NCBI RefSeq assembly: GCF_003050745.1
Contig: NZ_QAOF01000003.1
Location: forward strand, 248,001 to 312,000
DNA: 64,000 nucleotides
Direction of reading: 5' to 3'
DNA from: Sphingomonas sp. PP-CE-3G-477
GTDB lineage: Bacteria > Pseudomonadota > Alphaproteobacteria > Sphingomonadales > Sphingomonadaceae
The notes under the pieces were generated by a model. That model was not told where the DNA came from. It did not search any database and saw only the letters and a list, made by a program, of their open reading frames with translations. Made by a program: the position numbers and the translations under genes. Below, piece by piece: positions 8,961 to 17,842 of this stretch (positions are counted from its first letter, which is position 1; each line of letters begins with the position of its first letter).

Positions 8961-10894
8961 TTAAGCGGCATGATCTGGCGGACGATGAACGCGGCGGCTT
9001 CGGCCGGCGTCATCTCGACGGTGTTGACGCGAATCTCGGCATTCCGCGGCGCCTCGTAAGGACTGTCGATCCCGGTAAAGTTCTTCAAATCGCCCGCCCG
9101 TGCTTTTTTGTAGAGACCCTTCACATCGCGACCTTCCGCCACATTGAGCGGCGTGTCGACGAAGATCTCGATGAACTCGCCCGCGGGCAGCATCGCGCGC
9201 ACCATGTCCCGCTCGGCACGGAACGGCGAGATGAACGCGGTGAGCACGATCAGCCCCGCGTCCGCCATCAGCTTGGCGACCTCGCCGACGCGCCGGATAT
9301 TCTCGATCCGGTCGGCCTCGGTGAAGCCCAGGTCCTTGTTCAGGCCGTGACGGATGTTGTCGCCGTCCAGCAGGAAGGTGTGGCGGTTCATCAGGTTGAG
9401 CTGTTTCTCGACCTCGTTGGCGATCGTCGACTTGCCCGCACCCGACAGCCCGGTGAACCACAGCACCGCCTGTTTCTGGTTCTTCAGCCCGGCATGCGCC
9501 TCGCGGCCGATATCGGTCGCCTGCCAATGGACGTTCTGCGAGCGGCGCAGGCTGAAGTGGACCATCCCCGCCGCGACGGTCGCGTTGGTGATCTTGTCGA
9601 TCAGGATGAACCCGCCGAGCACCTTGTTCGGTGCCGCGCCGTCCTGCGCATAGGCCTCGAACACGATCGCGCGGTCCGTCGTGATCTCCGCAACGCCGAT
9701 CGCGTTCAATTCGAGCGTCTTGGTCGCGAGCCGCTCCATCGTGTTGACGTTGACTTGGTATTTCGGCTCGCGCACCGTCGCCGACACCATCTGCGTGCCG
9801 AGCTTCAACCAGTAGGAGCGGCCGACGATCAGCGGCTCGTCGTCCATCCAGACGATCGTCGTCTCGAACTGATCGGCGGTCTCGGGCGGCGCATCCGACG
9901 CAGCGATGACGTTGCCGCGCGAGCAGTCGATCTCGTCGGCGAACGACAGCGTGACCGACTGCCCCGCGACGGCCTCGTCGAGATCGCCGTCTAGCGTCGT
10001 GATCCGGCTGATCGTCGAGGTCTTGCCGCCGGGCAGGACGCGGATCGCATCGCCGGGCTTGACCGTACCGGCGGCAATCTGGCCCGAGAAACCGCGGAAA
10101 TCGAGGTTGGGGCGGTTGACCCATTGCACGCTCATCCGGAACGGCTTGGCCTGATCGTCGTCGACATCGACATCGACGGCTTCGAGATGCTCCATCAGCG
10201 TCGGACCGGAATACCAGGGCATGGTTTCGGACCTGAGGGAGATGTTGTCGCCCTTGAAGCCCGAGATCGGCATCGGCGTGAACGCGGTGATGCCGATGCT
10301 CTTTGCGAACTCGGTATAGTCCGCGACGATCTCGTCGTAGCGCGCCTGATCGTAGCCGATCAGGTCCATCTTGTTGACGGCGAGCACGAGGTTCCGGATG
10401 CCGATCAGGTGCGCCAGGTAGCTGTGCCGCTTGGTCTGCGTGAGCACGCCCTTGCGCGCATCGACCAGGATCACGGCCAGATCGGCGGTCGAGGCGCCGG
10501 TCACCATGTTGCGGGTATATTGCTCATGACCCGGCGTATCCGCAACGATGAACTTGCGTTTTTCGGTCGAGAAAAAGCGATAGGCGACGTCGATCGTGAT
10601 GCCCTGTTCGCGCTCGGCGGCAAGTCCGTCGACCAGCAGCGCGAAGTCGATCTCGCCACCTTGCGTGCCCACGCGCTTGCTGTCCGCCTCGAGCGCCGCG
10701 AGTTGATCCTCGAAGATCATCTTCGAATCGTACAGCAGCCGACCGATCAGCGTCGACTTGCCATCGTCGACCGAGCCGCAGGTGATGAAGCGCAACATCG
10801 TCTTGTTGCGATGCTGGTCGAGATACGCGTCGATATCCTCGGCGATGAGCGCGTCGGTCTGATAGGCCGACTCCTGGGTTGCGATGTCGCTCAT
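8957..10894 (-). CDS. cysNC: Bifunctional sulfate adenylyltransferase subunit 1 / adenylylsulfate kinase (CysNC)
   Basis: A 645-residue fusion. The N-terminal EF-Tu-like GTPase (CysN) has GSVDDGKST at 40-48, [12 protein letters not shown] and NKMDLIGYD; it drives ATP sulfurylase by GTP hydrolysis with CysD. The C-terminal kinase (CysC) has the P-loop GLSGAGKST at 482-490 and phosphorylates APS to PAPS. The start at 10894 shares its A with the cysD stop (TGATG). A longer upstream frame runs inside cysD and is not real. The fusion is the common arrangement in alphaproteobacteria. Confidence 0.95.
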   Translation of the reverse strand: MSDIATQESAYQTDALIAEDIDAYLDQHRNKTMLRFITCGSVDDGKSTLIGRLLYDSKMIFEDQLAALEADSKRVGTQGGEIDFALLVDGLAAEREQGITIDVAYRFFSTEKRKFIVADTPGHEQYTRNMVTGASTADLAVILVDARKGVLTQTKRHSYLAHLIGIRNLVLAVNKMDLIGYDQARYDEIVADYTEFAKSIGITAFTPMPISGFKGDNISLRSETMPWYSGPTLMEHLEAVDVDVDDDQAKPFRMSVQWVNRPNLDFRGFSGQIAAGTVKPGDAIRVLPGGKTSTISRITTLDGDLDEAVAGQSVTLSFADEIDCSRGNVIAASDAPPETADQFETTIVWMDDEPLIVGRSYWLKLGTQMVSATVREPKYQVNVNTMERLATKTLELNAIGVAEITTDRAIVFEAYAQDGAAPNKVLGGFILIDKITNATVAAGMVHFSLRRSQNVHWQATDIGREAHAGLKNQKQAVLWFTGLSGAGKSTIANEVEKQLNLMNRHTFLLDGDNIRHGLNKDLGFTEADRIENIRRVGEVAKLMADAGLIVLTAFISPFRAERDMVRAMLPAGEFIEIFVDTPLNVAEGRDVKGLYKKARAGDLKNFTGIDSPYEAPRNAEIRVNTVEMTPAEAAAFIVRQIMPLK

Positions 10895-11799
10895 CAGAAA
10901 TAGCCCTCCTGCTTCTTCTTCTCCATGCCTGCGCCGCCGGCATCCTTGTCGATCGCGCGGCCCTGGCGTTCGCTGGTCGTCGTCAGCAGCGTTTCCTGGA
11001 TGATCTCGGACAGCGTCGAGGCCGTGCTCTCGACCGCGCCGGTCAGCGGATAGCAACCGAGCGTACGGAAGCGGATCGAGCGATCGACCGGGACCTCGCC
11101 GGGTTCGAGGCGGAAGCGGTCGTCGTCGACCATCAGGAGCATGCCGTCGCGCTCTACCGTGGGGCGCACGCCCGCGTAGTAGAGCGGCACGATCGGCACG
11201 TCGTTGAGCTGGATATATTGCCAGACGTCGAGCTCGGTCCAGTTCGAGATGGGGAACACGCGGATGCTCTCGCCCTTCGATTTTCGGGCGTTGTAGAGGT
11301 TCCACAATTCGGGGCGCTGGTTCTTCGGATCCCAGCCATGCGTCGCGGTACGGAACGAGATGATGCGTTCCTTCGCGCGCGATTTCTCCTCGTCACGCCG
11401 CGCGCCACCGAACGCCGCGTCGAACCCGTGCAGGTTGAGCGCCTGCTTCAGGCCCTCCGTCTTCCACATGTCGGTGTGGAGTGCGCCGTGATCGAACGGA
11501 TTGATCCCGCGCGCGGCGGCTTCGGGGTTCTGGTAGACCAGCAACTCCATGCCGCTCTCCGCCGCCATCCGGTCGCGCAACTTGTACATTTCCTGGAATT
11601 TCCAGGTCGTGTCGACGTGCAGCAGCGGGAAGGGCGGGGGCGACGGATAGAAGGCTTTCCGCGCAAGGTGCAGCATCACGGCCGAATCCTTGCCGACCGA
11701 ATATAGCATCACCGGCTTGTCGGCCTCGGCGACGACTTCGCGCAGGATGTGGATCGCCTCCGCCTCGAGCCGTTCCAGATGGGTGAGTGTCTTCGCCAT
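10894..11799 (-). CDS. cysD: Sulfate adenylyltransferase subunit 2 CysD
   Basis: A 301-residue PP-loop ATPase, the catalytic half of ATP sulfurylase, which makes APS from sulfate and ATP. The PP motif SVGKDS is at residues 34-39, and the conserved [17 protein letters not shown] segment follows. GGAGA about six bases before 11799 fixes the start. First gene of cysD-cysNC-cysQ, with one-base and four-base overlaps. The promoter must lie in the 210 bases shared with the divergent lyase gene. Confidence 0.96.
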   Translation of the reverse strand: MAKTLTHLERLEAEAIHILREVVAEADKPVMLYSVGKDSAVMLHLARKAFYPSPPPFPLLHVDTTWKFQEMYKLRDRMAAESGMELLVYQNPEAAARGINPFDHGALHTDMWKTEGLKQALNLHGFDAAFGGARRDEEKSRAKERIISFRTATHGWDPKNQRPELWNLYNARKSKGESIRVFPISNWTELDVWQYIQLNDVPIVPLYYAGVRPTVERDGMLLMVDDDRFRLEPGEVPVDRSIRFRTLGCYPLTGAVESTASTLSEIIQETLLTTTSERQGRAIDKDAGGAGMEKKKQEGYF

Positions 11800-12009
11800 G
11801 ATGTGTCTCCGCGGCGCCGTTTGCCCGGCGCAGGGCGGTGTCGGCAATCAATGCATTCTTCGGTCGGGGAACGCTTCGCTATCTCATGCCGCAATGACGG
11901 CGCCGCGCACCATGCACGATTTCGCGGCGAACCCTGCGCCGCAGTTGCCCGCCAGCGATCGACGCCGTACGCAACGCGCCTGTTTCGATCCGTCTGGGAC
12001 CATGCCGCC

Positions 12010-12894
12010 ATGTCCGTTGCATCTTTGAAAATGCGTTCCTGGCTGTTCGCGCCGGGGGACAGCGAGCGCAAGATGACCAAGGCGGTCGAGGGCAGCGCCG
12101 ACATCGTCCTGTTCGATCTCGAAGACGCGGTGACGACCGAAAACAAGCCACTCGCGCGCCAGACCGTCCACGACGTGCTGACCGCGAACGTCGCGCACCG
12201 CGCGCGGATGTGGGTGCGGGTCAATCCGCTCGACGGGCCGTATACGCTGCCCGATCTCGCCGCGGTCATGCCCGCGCGGCCGGGCGGGATCATGCTGCCC
12301 AAGGTCACGGGCCGGCAGGACGTCGAACGTCTCGACCATTACCTGTCGGCGTTCGAGGCGGCGAACGGCATCGCGATCGGGTCGACCCCGGTGATCGTGC
12401 TGATCACCGAGACGGCGGAAGCTATGTTCCACACGGGCGACTATAAGGGCGCGCCTCGGGTGGTCGCGCTGACCTGGGGCGCGGAGGACCTGGCGGACTC
12501 GATCGGCGCGAGCGCGAACTGCAATCCGGATGGCAGCTATCGCTTTACCTACGAACTGGCGCGGTCGATGTGCCTGCTGGGTGCCGCGGCGGCAGGGGTC
12601 ACCGCGATCGAGACGATCCAGGGCGACTTCCGCGATCTGGACACGCTGAAGACGCGCGCGGAGCAGGTCCGGCGTGACGGCTACCGCGGGATGCTCGCGA
12701 TCCACCCGGCGCAGGTCGACGTGATCAACGCCGCCTTCACGCCGACCGAGGCGGAGATCGCCGAGGCGCAGGCGATCGTCGATCTGTTCGCGGCGAACCC
12801 CGGCTTCGGCACGATCGGCTACAAGGGCGGCATGCTCGACCGACCATATCTGTCGCGCGCGGAGCATCTGTTGCGGCAAATCGGGCGCGCGTGA
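12010..12894 (+). CDS. CitE-like HpcH/HpaI aldolase/lyase
   Basis: A 294-residue TIM-barrel lyase of the CitE/malyl-CoA lyase family. Recognisable parts are RSWLFAPGDSERKM at the start, DIVLFDLEDAV with the metal-binding acidic residues, RVNPL, the ITETAEAM metal-binding Glu, and MLAIHPAQVDVIN. Such enzymes cleave or condense malyl-, methylmalyl- or citramalyl-CoA. The neighbouring racemase, thiolase and acyl-CoA dehydrogenase suggest branched or methylated acyl-CoA breakdown. The ATG at 12010 is chosen because the family's conserved start follows at once. Not the beta subunit of a citrate lyase complex: no citF or citD is present. Confidence 0.85.
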   Translation: MSVASLKMRSWLFAPGDSERKMTKAVEGSADIVLFDLEDAVTTENKPLARQTVHDVLTANVAHRARMWVRVNPLDGPYTLPDLAAVMPARPGGIMLPKVTGRQDVERLDHYLSAFEAANGIAIGSTPVIVLITETAEAMFHTGDYKGAPRVVALTWGAEDLADSIGASANCNPDGSYRFTYELARSMCLLGAAAAGVTAIETIQGDFRDLDTLKTRAEQVRRDGYRGMLAIHPAQVDVINAAFTPTEAEIAEAQAIVDLFAANPGFGTIGYKGGMLDRPYLSRAEHLLRQIGRA

Positions 12895-12897
12895 TCC

Positions 12898-12917
12898 GGG
12901 CGTCCTAGCCGACGCCC
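12898..12917. terminator. Short hairpin between convergent lyase and racemase genes
   Basis: GGGCGTC and GACGCCC form a perfect seven-base stem with a six-base loop. It fills the ten-base gap between the two stops and runs into the racemase 3' end. Plausible bidirectional terminator, without a T-run. Confidence 0.4.
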
Positions 12918-13963
12918 CATTCCGCCAGCAGCGCCGTGCCATCGGAGCTGGGGGCGATCCGGCCCGGCGTGCGGGACAGGCGCGGGGTAGGGGCTGCCTG
13001 CCAGATGCCGTCGATGACCACACCGCGATCCGCCATGTGGCGGTGCGTCGGCACCTCGTCGAGTTCGAGCACGGGCGCAAAGCAGGTGTCGGTGCCTTCC
13101 AGCGCATCGCACCACTCGTCCCGCGATCTGGTCACGAACACCGCGGCAAAGCGTCGCGCGGTTTCGGGCCAGCGCTCGACGACCATCTGGTCCGCCGCTA
13201 GGTCGGCGGGGAGCCCCAGATGATCGAGCAGTTCGGCATAGAATTTCGGCTCGATCGCGCCGACCGAGACGTACCGCCCATCGGCGCAGGTGTAACAGCG
13301 GTAGAACGGCGCCGCGCCGCCGAGCAGATTGCGCTCGCGGTCCATCGACATGACGCCGGCCGGGACCATTCCCGCGAACAGCGCCATCATCGACGAGACC
13401 CCGTCGACGATCGCTGCATCGACGACTTGCCCAAGCCCCGATCGCGCGCGTTCGAGTAACGCTGCCAGGATACCGGTAACGAGATACAGCGACCCGCCGC
13501 CGAAATCGCCGATCAGGTTGAGCGGCGGCGGCGGCGGCGTTCCTGGCGTGCCGATCGCCGCGAGCGCTCCACTGAGTGCGATGTAATTGAGATCGTGGCC
13601 CGCGACCTGCGCGAGCGGCCCGGTCTGTCCCCATCCGGTCATCCGCCCGTAGACGAGCCGCGGATTGCGTTCGAGCATGACGTCCGGACCAAGCCCGAGC
13701 CGTTCCATCACGCCCGGTCGAAGCCCTTCGATCACGACGTCGGCGCGGTCCGTGATCGCCAGCGCCTGCTCTCGCCCCTCCGGCGTTCGGATATCGAGCG
13801 CGAGCCGGGCGCGGCCGCGGTCGAGCACCGGATTGCGAAAGCCCCCGCCGGGCCGTTCGATCCGCAGCACCTCCGCGCGGAGATCGGAGAGCAGCATCGC
13901 GGCATGCGGGCCGGGCCCGATGCTGGCGAACTCGACGACGCGAAGGCCGGCGAGCGCGGTCAC
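12905..13963 (-). CDS. CaiB/BaiF CoA-transferase family, alpha-methylacyl-CoA racemase-like
   Basis: A 352-residue class III CoA-transferase-fold protein. The AMACR-type active-site residues appear as His123 in VAGHDLNYIALSGAL and Asp153 in NLIGDFGGG, with a Glu in SVGAIEPKF. The segment GHDLNYIALSGAL is typical of racemases rather than of formyl- or carnitine-CoA transferases. AMACR-type enzymes epimerise 2-methylacyl-CoA so that the S form can enter beta-oxidation. The thiolase on the same strand and the nearby dehydrogenase fit that role. Confidence 0.85.
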   Translation of the reverse strand: MTALAGLRVVEFASIGPGPHAAMLLSDLRAEVLRIERPGGGFRNPVLDRGRARLALDIRTPEGREQALAITDRADVVIEGLRPGVMERLGLGPDVMLERNPRLVYGRMTGWGQTGPLAQVAGHDLNYIALSGALAAIGTPGTPPPPPLNLIGDFGGGSLYLVTGILAALLERARSGLGQVVDAAIVDGVSSMMALFAGMVPAGVMSMDRERNLLGGAAPFYRCYTCADGRYVSVGAIEPKFYAELLDHLGLPADLAADQMVVERWPETARRFAAVFVTRSRDEWCDALEGTDTCFAPVLELDEVPTHRHMADRGVVIDGIWQAAPTPRLSRTPGRIAPSSDGTALLAEWGVG

Positions 13964-13984
13964 CGGGCAGGTTCTCTAACTGCT

Positions 13985-14065
13985 CGGTTTTCCTGCGAAA
14001 GCAGGAGCCCAGCATCACGAGCGTTGCCGTCCGTGGTCCTAGATTCCTGCGTGCGCAGGAAAACG
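13985..14065. repeat. Paired REP-like hairpins (REPIN-like)
   Basis: Two short hairpins face each other in the gap between the racemase and the thiolase: GTTTTCCTGCGAAAGCAGGA on the left and TTCCTGCGTGCGCAGGAAAA on the right, separated by about 40 bases. The outer arms are inverted copies, as in REP doublets. Similar doublets occur at 53337 and 57208. Confidence 0.6.
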
Positions 14066-14078
14066 AAGCGTTTGCGCG

Positions 14079-15269
14079 TCATTCGCCGATCAGTTCGACC
14101 GCCACCGCGGTGGCTTCGCCGCCACCGATGCAGAGCGCCGCGACACCCTTTTTCAGCCCACGTAGCTTCAGTGCGGCGACCAGCGTGGCGATGATCCGCG
14201 CACCGCTGGCGCCGATCGGATGGCCGAGCGCGGTGGCGCCGCCGTTGACGTTCAGCTTCTCGCGCGGGATGCCGAGCTCGCGCATCGCGATCATGGCGAC
14301 GGTCGCGAACGCCTCGTTCACCTCGAACAGGTCGACGTCCTCGACGGTCCAGCCTGCACGGTCGAGAACCTTTCGGATCGCCGAGACCGGCGCGGTCGTG
14401 AACAGCGCGGGGGCATGCGCGTGCGCCGCGGTCGCAACGATCCGCGCTTCCTGCGCCAGGCCCAGCTTCTCGGCAACGCTCGCCCGCGTCAGCACGAGGG
14501 CGGCGGCACCGTCGGAGATCGAGGCGGAGGTGGCGGCAGTGATCGTGCCGTCCTTGGCGAATGCGGGGCGCAGGCCGGGGATCTTCTCGGGCTTGGCCTT
14601 GCCCGGCTGTTCGTCCTCGCTGACGATCACGTCGCCGCCACGCGTCTTGACGGTCACCGGCACGACCTCGTCCGCGAAGCCGCCGCTGGTGATCGCGGCG
14701 CTGGCGCGCGTCAGGCTTTCGATCGCGAACGCGTCCTGATCCTCGCGCGTGAACTGGTATTCGCCTGCGGTGTCCTCGGCGAAGGCGCCCATCGGCTTGC
14801 CCTTCTCGTACGCGTCTTCGAGGCCGTCCATCATCATCGAATCCGACACGACGTCATGGCCGATCCGTGCGCCAGAGCGGTGCTTGGCCAGCAGGAACGG
14901 CGCATTGGTCATGCTCTCCATGCCGCCGGCGATCACCACGTCGACGGTGCCGGCCATCAGCGCCTCGGTCGCCATGATGGTCGCCTGCATGCCGGAGCCG
15001 CACATCTTGTTGACGGTGGTCGCCTCGACCGAATTGGGCAAGCCGGCACCCAGTGCAGCCTGCCGCGCGGGGGCCTGGCCGAGCCCGGCGGGCAGCACGC
15101 AGCCCATGTAGATGCGGTCGATGATCGCCGGATCGACCTTCGAGCGCTCGACCGCCGCACGAACCGCAGTCGCGCCGAGTTCGACCGCCGTTACGCCGGA
15201 CAACGCCCCCTGGAAGCCTCCCATCGGCGTGCGGGCATAGCTGGCGATGATGATCGGATCTTCGGACAT
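14079..15269 (-). CDS. Acetyl-CoA acetyltransferase (thiolase)
   Basis: A 396-residue thiolase with nucleophilic Cys90 (NKMCGSGM), His350 (GHPIGASG) and proton-donor Cys380 (CIGGGEA). Most similar in style to biosynthetic or degradative acetoacetyl-CoA thiolases. The start at 15269 follows GAGGGAAG; longer forms would run into the promoter shared with the TetR gene. With the TetR regulator divergent, it is probably induced by an acyl-CoA or fatty acid. Chain-length preference is not visible from the sequence. Confidence 0.93.
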   Translation of the reverse strand: MSEDPIIIASYARTPMGGFQGALSGVTAVELGATAVRAAVERSKVDPAIIDRIYMGCVLPAGLGQAPARQAALGAGLPNSVEATTVNKMCGSGMQATIMATEALMAGTVDVVIAGGMESMTNAPFLLAKHRSGARIGHDVVSDSMMMDGLEDAYEKGKPMGAFAEDTAGEYQFTREDQDAFAIESLTRASAAITSGGFADEVVPVTVKTRGGDVIVSEDEQPGKAKPEKIPGLRPAFAKDGTITAATSASISDGAAALVLTRASVAEKLGLAQEARIVATAAHAHAPALFTTAPVSAIRKVLDRAGWTVEDVDLFEVNEAFATVAMIAMRELGIPREKLNVNGGATALGHPIGASGARIIATLVAALKLRGLKKGVAALCIGGGEATAVAVELIGE

Positions 15270-15386
15270 GGTCTTCCCTCGTGGACTCGGCGTGAACTCG
15301 ACGCGCTCGTACGACAGTGTCGGCGTACGACCCTCTCGACGGTGATATCGGTCTGCGTGCGCGAAATTGCCATACGACCGGGTATC

Positions 15387-15405
15387 CACCCTACTGGCGA
15401 GTAGT
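15387..15405. promoter_or_regulatory. Candidate TetR operator
   Basis: Between the thiolase and tetR starts lies a dyad with arms CTACT and AGTAG around GGCG at 15391-15404. A second small dyad, ATAC-N6-GTAT, sits just upstream near 15372-15385. Their place between the divergent genes suits a self-regulating TetR protein. Evidence is symmetry and position only. Confidence 0.35.
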
Positions 15406-15439
15406 TGCGCGCGGCGCCGGCTATGTGTCAAGAACGGGT

Positions 15440-16081
15440 ATGCCCGGCCAACCTGCATTGAGAACGCCGTCGCCGTCGCCGTTTCAAAGCTTGGCGGCGC
15501 GCGAGGCGCTGCGTCTCGAAAAGCGCGATGCGTTGCTGCGGGCGGCAGTGATGATGTTCAACGAGCGCGGGTTTCACGCGACGTCGCTTGACGATGTCGC
15601 GGCAAGCCTGGGCGTCACCAAGCCGGTGATCTACCATCATCTCGGCAACAAGGATCAGGTGCTGTTCGCGTGCGTTCGCATCGGTCTGGAGCAATTGCGT
15701 CTCGCCGCCGAACAGTCGCAGCGGATCGAGGGCGATGGACTGGAACGGCTAAAGGCGTTTCTCCGCCGCTATGCCGAAGTGACGATGGACGATTTCGGTC
15801 GCTGCGTCATCCGCACGCCCGACGAAGTCTTGTCGCCGGACGCGCGGAAGGAGTTTCGCGCTTTGAAGGCGGAGATCGACGCGACGATGCGGGCGATGAT
15901 CGAAGCGGCAGTGGCGGATCGGTCGGCGACGGTGCTCGACGTGCGACTGACGGCGTTCACGCTCGCGGGTGCGCTCAACTGGCCGGCGCGCTGGTTTCGC
16001 GCGGACGGGCCGATGTCCGCGCAGGAGGTCGCGCGCGATATCGTCGAAATGCTGTGCGCCGGCTTGCGTCCGGCCCGTTGA
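15440..16081 (+). CDS. TetR-family transcriptional regulator
   Basis: A 213-residue regulator. The N-terminal helix-turn-helix is clear: RDALLRAAVMMFNERGFHAT, then DVAASLGVTKPVIYHHLGNK. The C-terminal ligand domain with MRAMIEAAVADRS and LTAFTLAGALNWPARWF resembles TetR proteins next to acyl-CoA genes. Divergent from the thiolase, which it probably represses along with other acyl-CoA genes. I use the ATG at 15440; an earlier in-frame start at 15317 would cover the shared promoter. Confidence 0.88.
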   Translation: MPGQPALRTPSPSPFQSLAAREALRLEKRDALLRAAVMMFNERGFHATSLDDVAASLGVTKPVIYHHLGNKDQVLFACVRIGLEQLRLAAEQSQRIEGDGLERLKAFLRRYAEVTMDDFGRCVIRTPDEVLSPDARKEFRALKAEIDATMRAMIEAAVADRSATVLDVRLTAFTLAGALNWPARWFRADGPMSAQEVARDIVEMLCAGLRPAR

Positions 16082-16296
16082 GCGTTTGGACGATAGGGCA
16101 GCGCGATGCGTACGAAGTCGTCGGATCCGCACGGCGCTACCGGAGAAGATGGGATGCCCGTGGTTAGCACAGGTGTCGTCATCGTCGCGCAAGCCGGTGC
16201 GAATGCCGTGATTCTACGACGCGGGCGAAGCATGGTTCGTCCCCGGCGCGTCGGTTGCAGGCGTGGCCGTGCTGCAAATTATTCGAAGAGGATTCG
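16082..16296. other. Non-coding stretch before the SDR remnant
   Basis: This gap between tetR and the SDR remnant has no frame with a recognisable protein on either strand. It may hold degraded DNA from the lost 5' part of the SDR gene and the promoter of the acyl-CoA dehydrogenase. Confidence 0.5.
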
Positions 16297-16386
16297 CTCG
16301 ACACCATGCTGATCTATCTCCTGTCCGACGCAAGCGCGGGTATCACCGGTTCGGACTTCACGATCGACGACGGACAGTCGTTGTGA
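16297..16386 (+). pseudogene. Remnant 3' end of a short-chain dehydrogenase gene
   Basis: The last 30 codons of an SDR are visible in one frame: LDTMLIYLLSDASAGITG and then SDFTIDDGQSL before TGA. This matches the usual SDR C-terminus (YLASDxxxxxTGxDFxIDGG). Upstream the frame gives no SDR sequence in any phase, so the rest of the gene is gone. The stop overlaps the GTG start of the acyl-CoA dehydrogenase (GTGA, 16383-16386), which means the SDR was once co-translated with it. Confidence 0.75.
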
Positions 16387-17582
16387 CCGCCCTTACGTCC
16401 CGCGCGCTGGCGATCGGCGAACAGGTCGAACGATTCGTCCGCGATGTCGTCGTGCCGTTCGAACGCGATCCGCGCCGCGGCAGCCACGGGCCGTCCGACG
16501 AGCTCGTCCAGGAGATGCGAGGGCTCGCCCGCGACGCCGGCGTCCTGACGCCGCATATCCTCGATGACGGCGATCACCTGACTCAGGCGGAGACCGCGCA
16601 CGTCCTGATCCGCTCGGGCCTGTCGCCGCTCGGGCCGCTCGCGTGCAACACGATGGCCCCCGATGAGGGCAACATGTACCTGATCGGCAAGGCGGGGTCG
16701 GCGGCGCAGAAGGAGCGTTTCCTCGCGCCGATGGTCGCCGGCGACGCGCGCTCGGCGTTCTTCATGACCGAACCCGCGTCGGAGGGCGGCGCGGGCTCGG
16801 ACCCGTCGATGATGCAGACCACCGCGCGGCTCGACGGCAACCACTGGGTGATCGATGGGCGGAAAGCGTTCATCACCGGCGCGGACGGCGCGAAGATCGG
16901 CATCGTCATGGCGCGGACCGATCCCGGCGACGGCAAGCTCGCGGCGACGATGTTCCTCGTCGACCTGCCCGATCCAGCGATCCGCATCGAACGCGTGCTC
17001 GACACGATCGACAGTTCGATGCCCGGCGGTCATGCGGTGATCGCGATCGATGGCTTGCGCGTGTCCGCCGACGCGATCCTCGGCGCGCCGCACGAGGGGT
17101 TTCGCTATGCGCAGGTGCGACTGTCGCCGGCGCGGCTGTCGCACTGCATGCGCTGGCTCGGCGCGTGCATCCGCGCGAACGAGATCGCCACCGACTATGC
17201 CTGTCGGCGCCATGCGTTCGGCAAGCCGTTGGTCGATCACGAGGGCGTCGGCTTCATGCTCGCCGAGAATTTGATCGACCTGCGTCAGGCCGAACTGATG
17301 ATCGACTGGTGCGCAGGCGTGCTCGACGGGGGCTCGCTCGGCACCGCGGAGAGCTCGATGGCGAAGGTCGCGGTCTCCGAGGCATTGATGCGGATCGCCG
17401 ATCGCTGCGTCCAGGTGATGGGCGGCACCGGCGTGACCGGCGACACGATCGTCGAGCAGGTGTTTCGCGAGATCCGCGCGTTCCGGATCTATGACGGCCC
17501 GACCGAGGTTCACAAATGGAGCCTGGCCAAGAAGATCAAGCGCGACTGGAAAGCGGCGCAGGCGTCCGAGACCACGGCATGA
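16383..17582 (+). CDS. Acyl-CoA dehydrogenase, ACAD10/11-like
   Basis: A 399-residue FAD-dependent dehydrogenase that introduces a double bond into an acyl-CoA. The FAD/substrate motifs AFFMTEPASEGGAGSDPSMM and VMGGTGVTGDTIVEQ are intact. The C-terminal RIYDGPTEVHKWSLAKKI is characteristic of the ACAD10/11 branch. GTG at 16383 is chosen because its overlap with the relic SDR stop keeps the operon logic. The two genes that normally flank this branch (SDR and phosphotransferase) are both decayed here, while this reading frame is intact. A methionine start further in would cut the first helix. Confidence 0.88.
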   Translation: MTALTSRALAIGEQVERFVRDVVVPFERDPRRGSHGPSDELVQEMRGLARDAGVLTPHILDDGDHLTQAETAHVLIRSGLSPLGPLACNTMAPDEGNMYLIGKAGSAAQKERFLAPMVAGDARSAFFMTEPASEGGAGSDPSMMQTTARLDGNHWVIDGRKAFITGADGAKIGIVMARTDPGDGKLAATMFLVDLPDPAIRIERVLDTIDSSMPGGHAVIAIDGLRVSADAILGAPHEGFRYAQVRLSPARLSHCMRWLGACIRANEIATDYACRRHAFGKPLVDHEGVGFMLAENLIDLRQAELMIDWCAGVLDGGSLGTAESSMAKVAVSEALMRIADRCVQVMGGTGVTGDTIVEQVFREIRAFRIYDGPTEVHKWSLAKKIKRDWKAAQASETTA

Positions 17583-17842
17583 GCGAGCCGGCGTTCGCGG
17601 TAGGCGGACCTGCGCGTGACGCGCACCGGTTCGACGAGACGCGGTTGGCCGAACGGATGGCTGCGGACGTCGACGAATTTGCGGGTTCGCTCGTCATCGA
17701 ACTGTCCAAGGGCAACTGGTCTGACCGGATCTTACCGCGTGATCACGCCTTGCGGCTGGTCGCCGACCTGCGGTGTATCGCTGACCTTGGTTGGCAACAG
17801 GCGGTGCGTGCGGGGACTTCGCGAAGGATGGGCAATGTCTGA
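17579..17842 (+). pseudogene. Frameshifted, truncated phosphotransferase (APH-like) gene
   Basis: An 87-codon frame starts with ATGA overlap on the dehydrogenase stop. Residues 15-47 (AHRFDETRLAERM, then EFAGSLVIELSKGNWS) match the N-terminus of APH-family phosphotransferases that accompany ACAD10/11-type genes. The expected continuation, GSYRVITPCG, is found one base out of phase from about 17730, so an indel has broken the frame. Nothing of the kinase catalytic core follows; the next gene starts inside the end of this frame. A short peptide may still be made but cannot be a kinase. Confidence 0.7.

Noticed and set aside
12819..14018. A 399-codon minus-strand frame over the racemase
   Set aside because: It is in a different phase from the AMACR-like gene and has only low-complexity Arg/Ala sequence.
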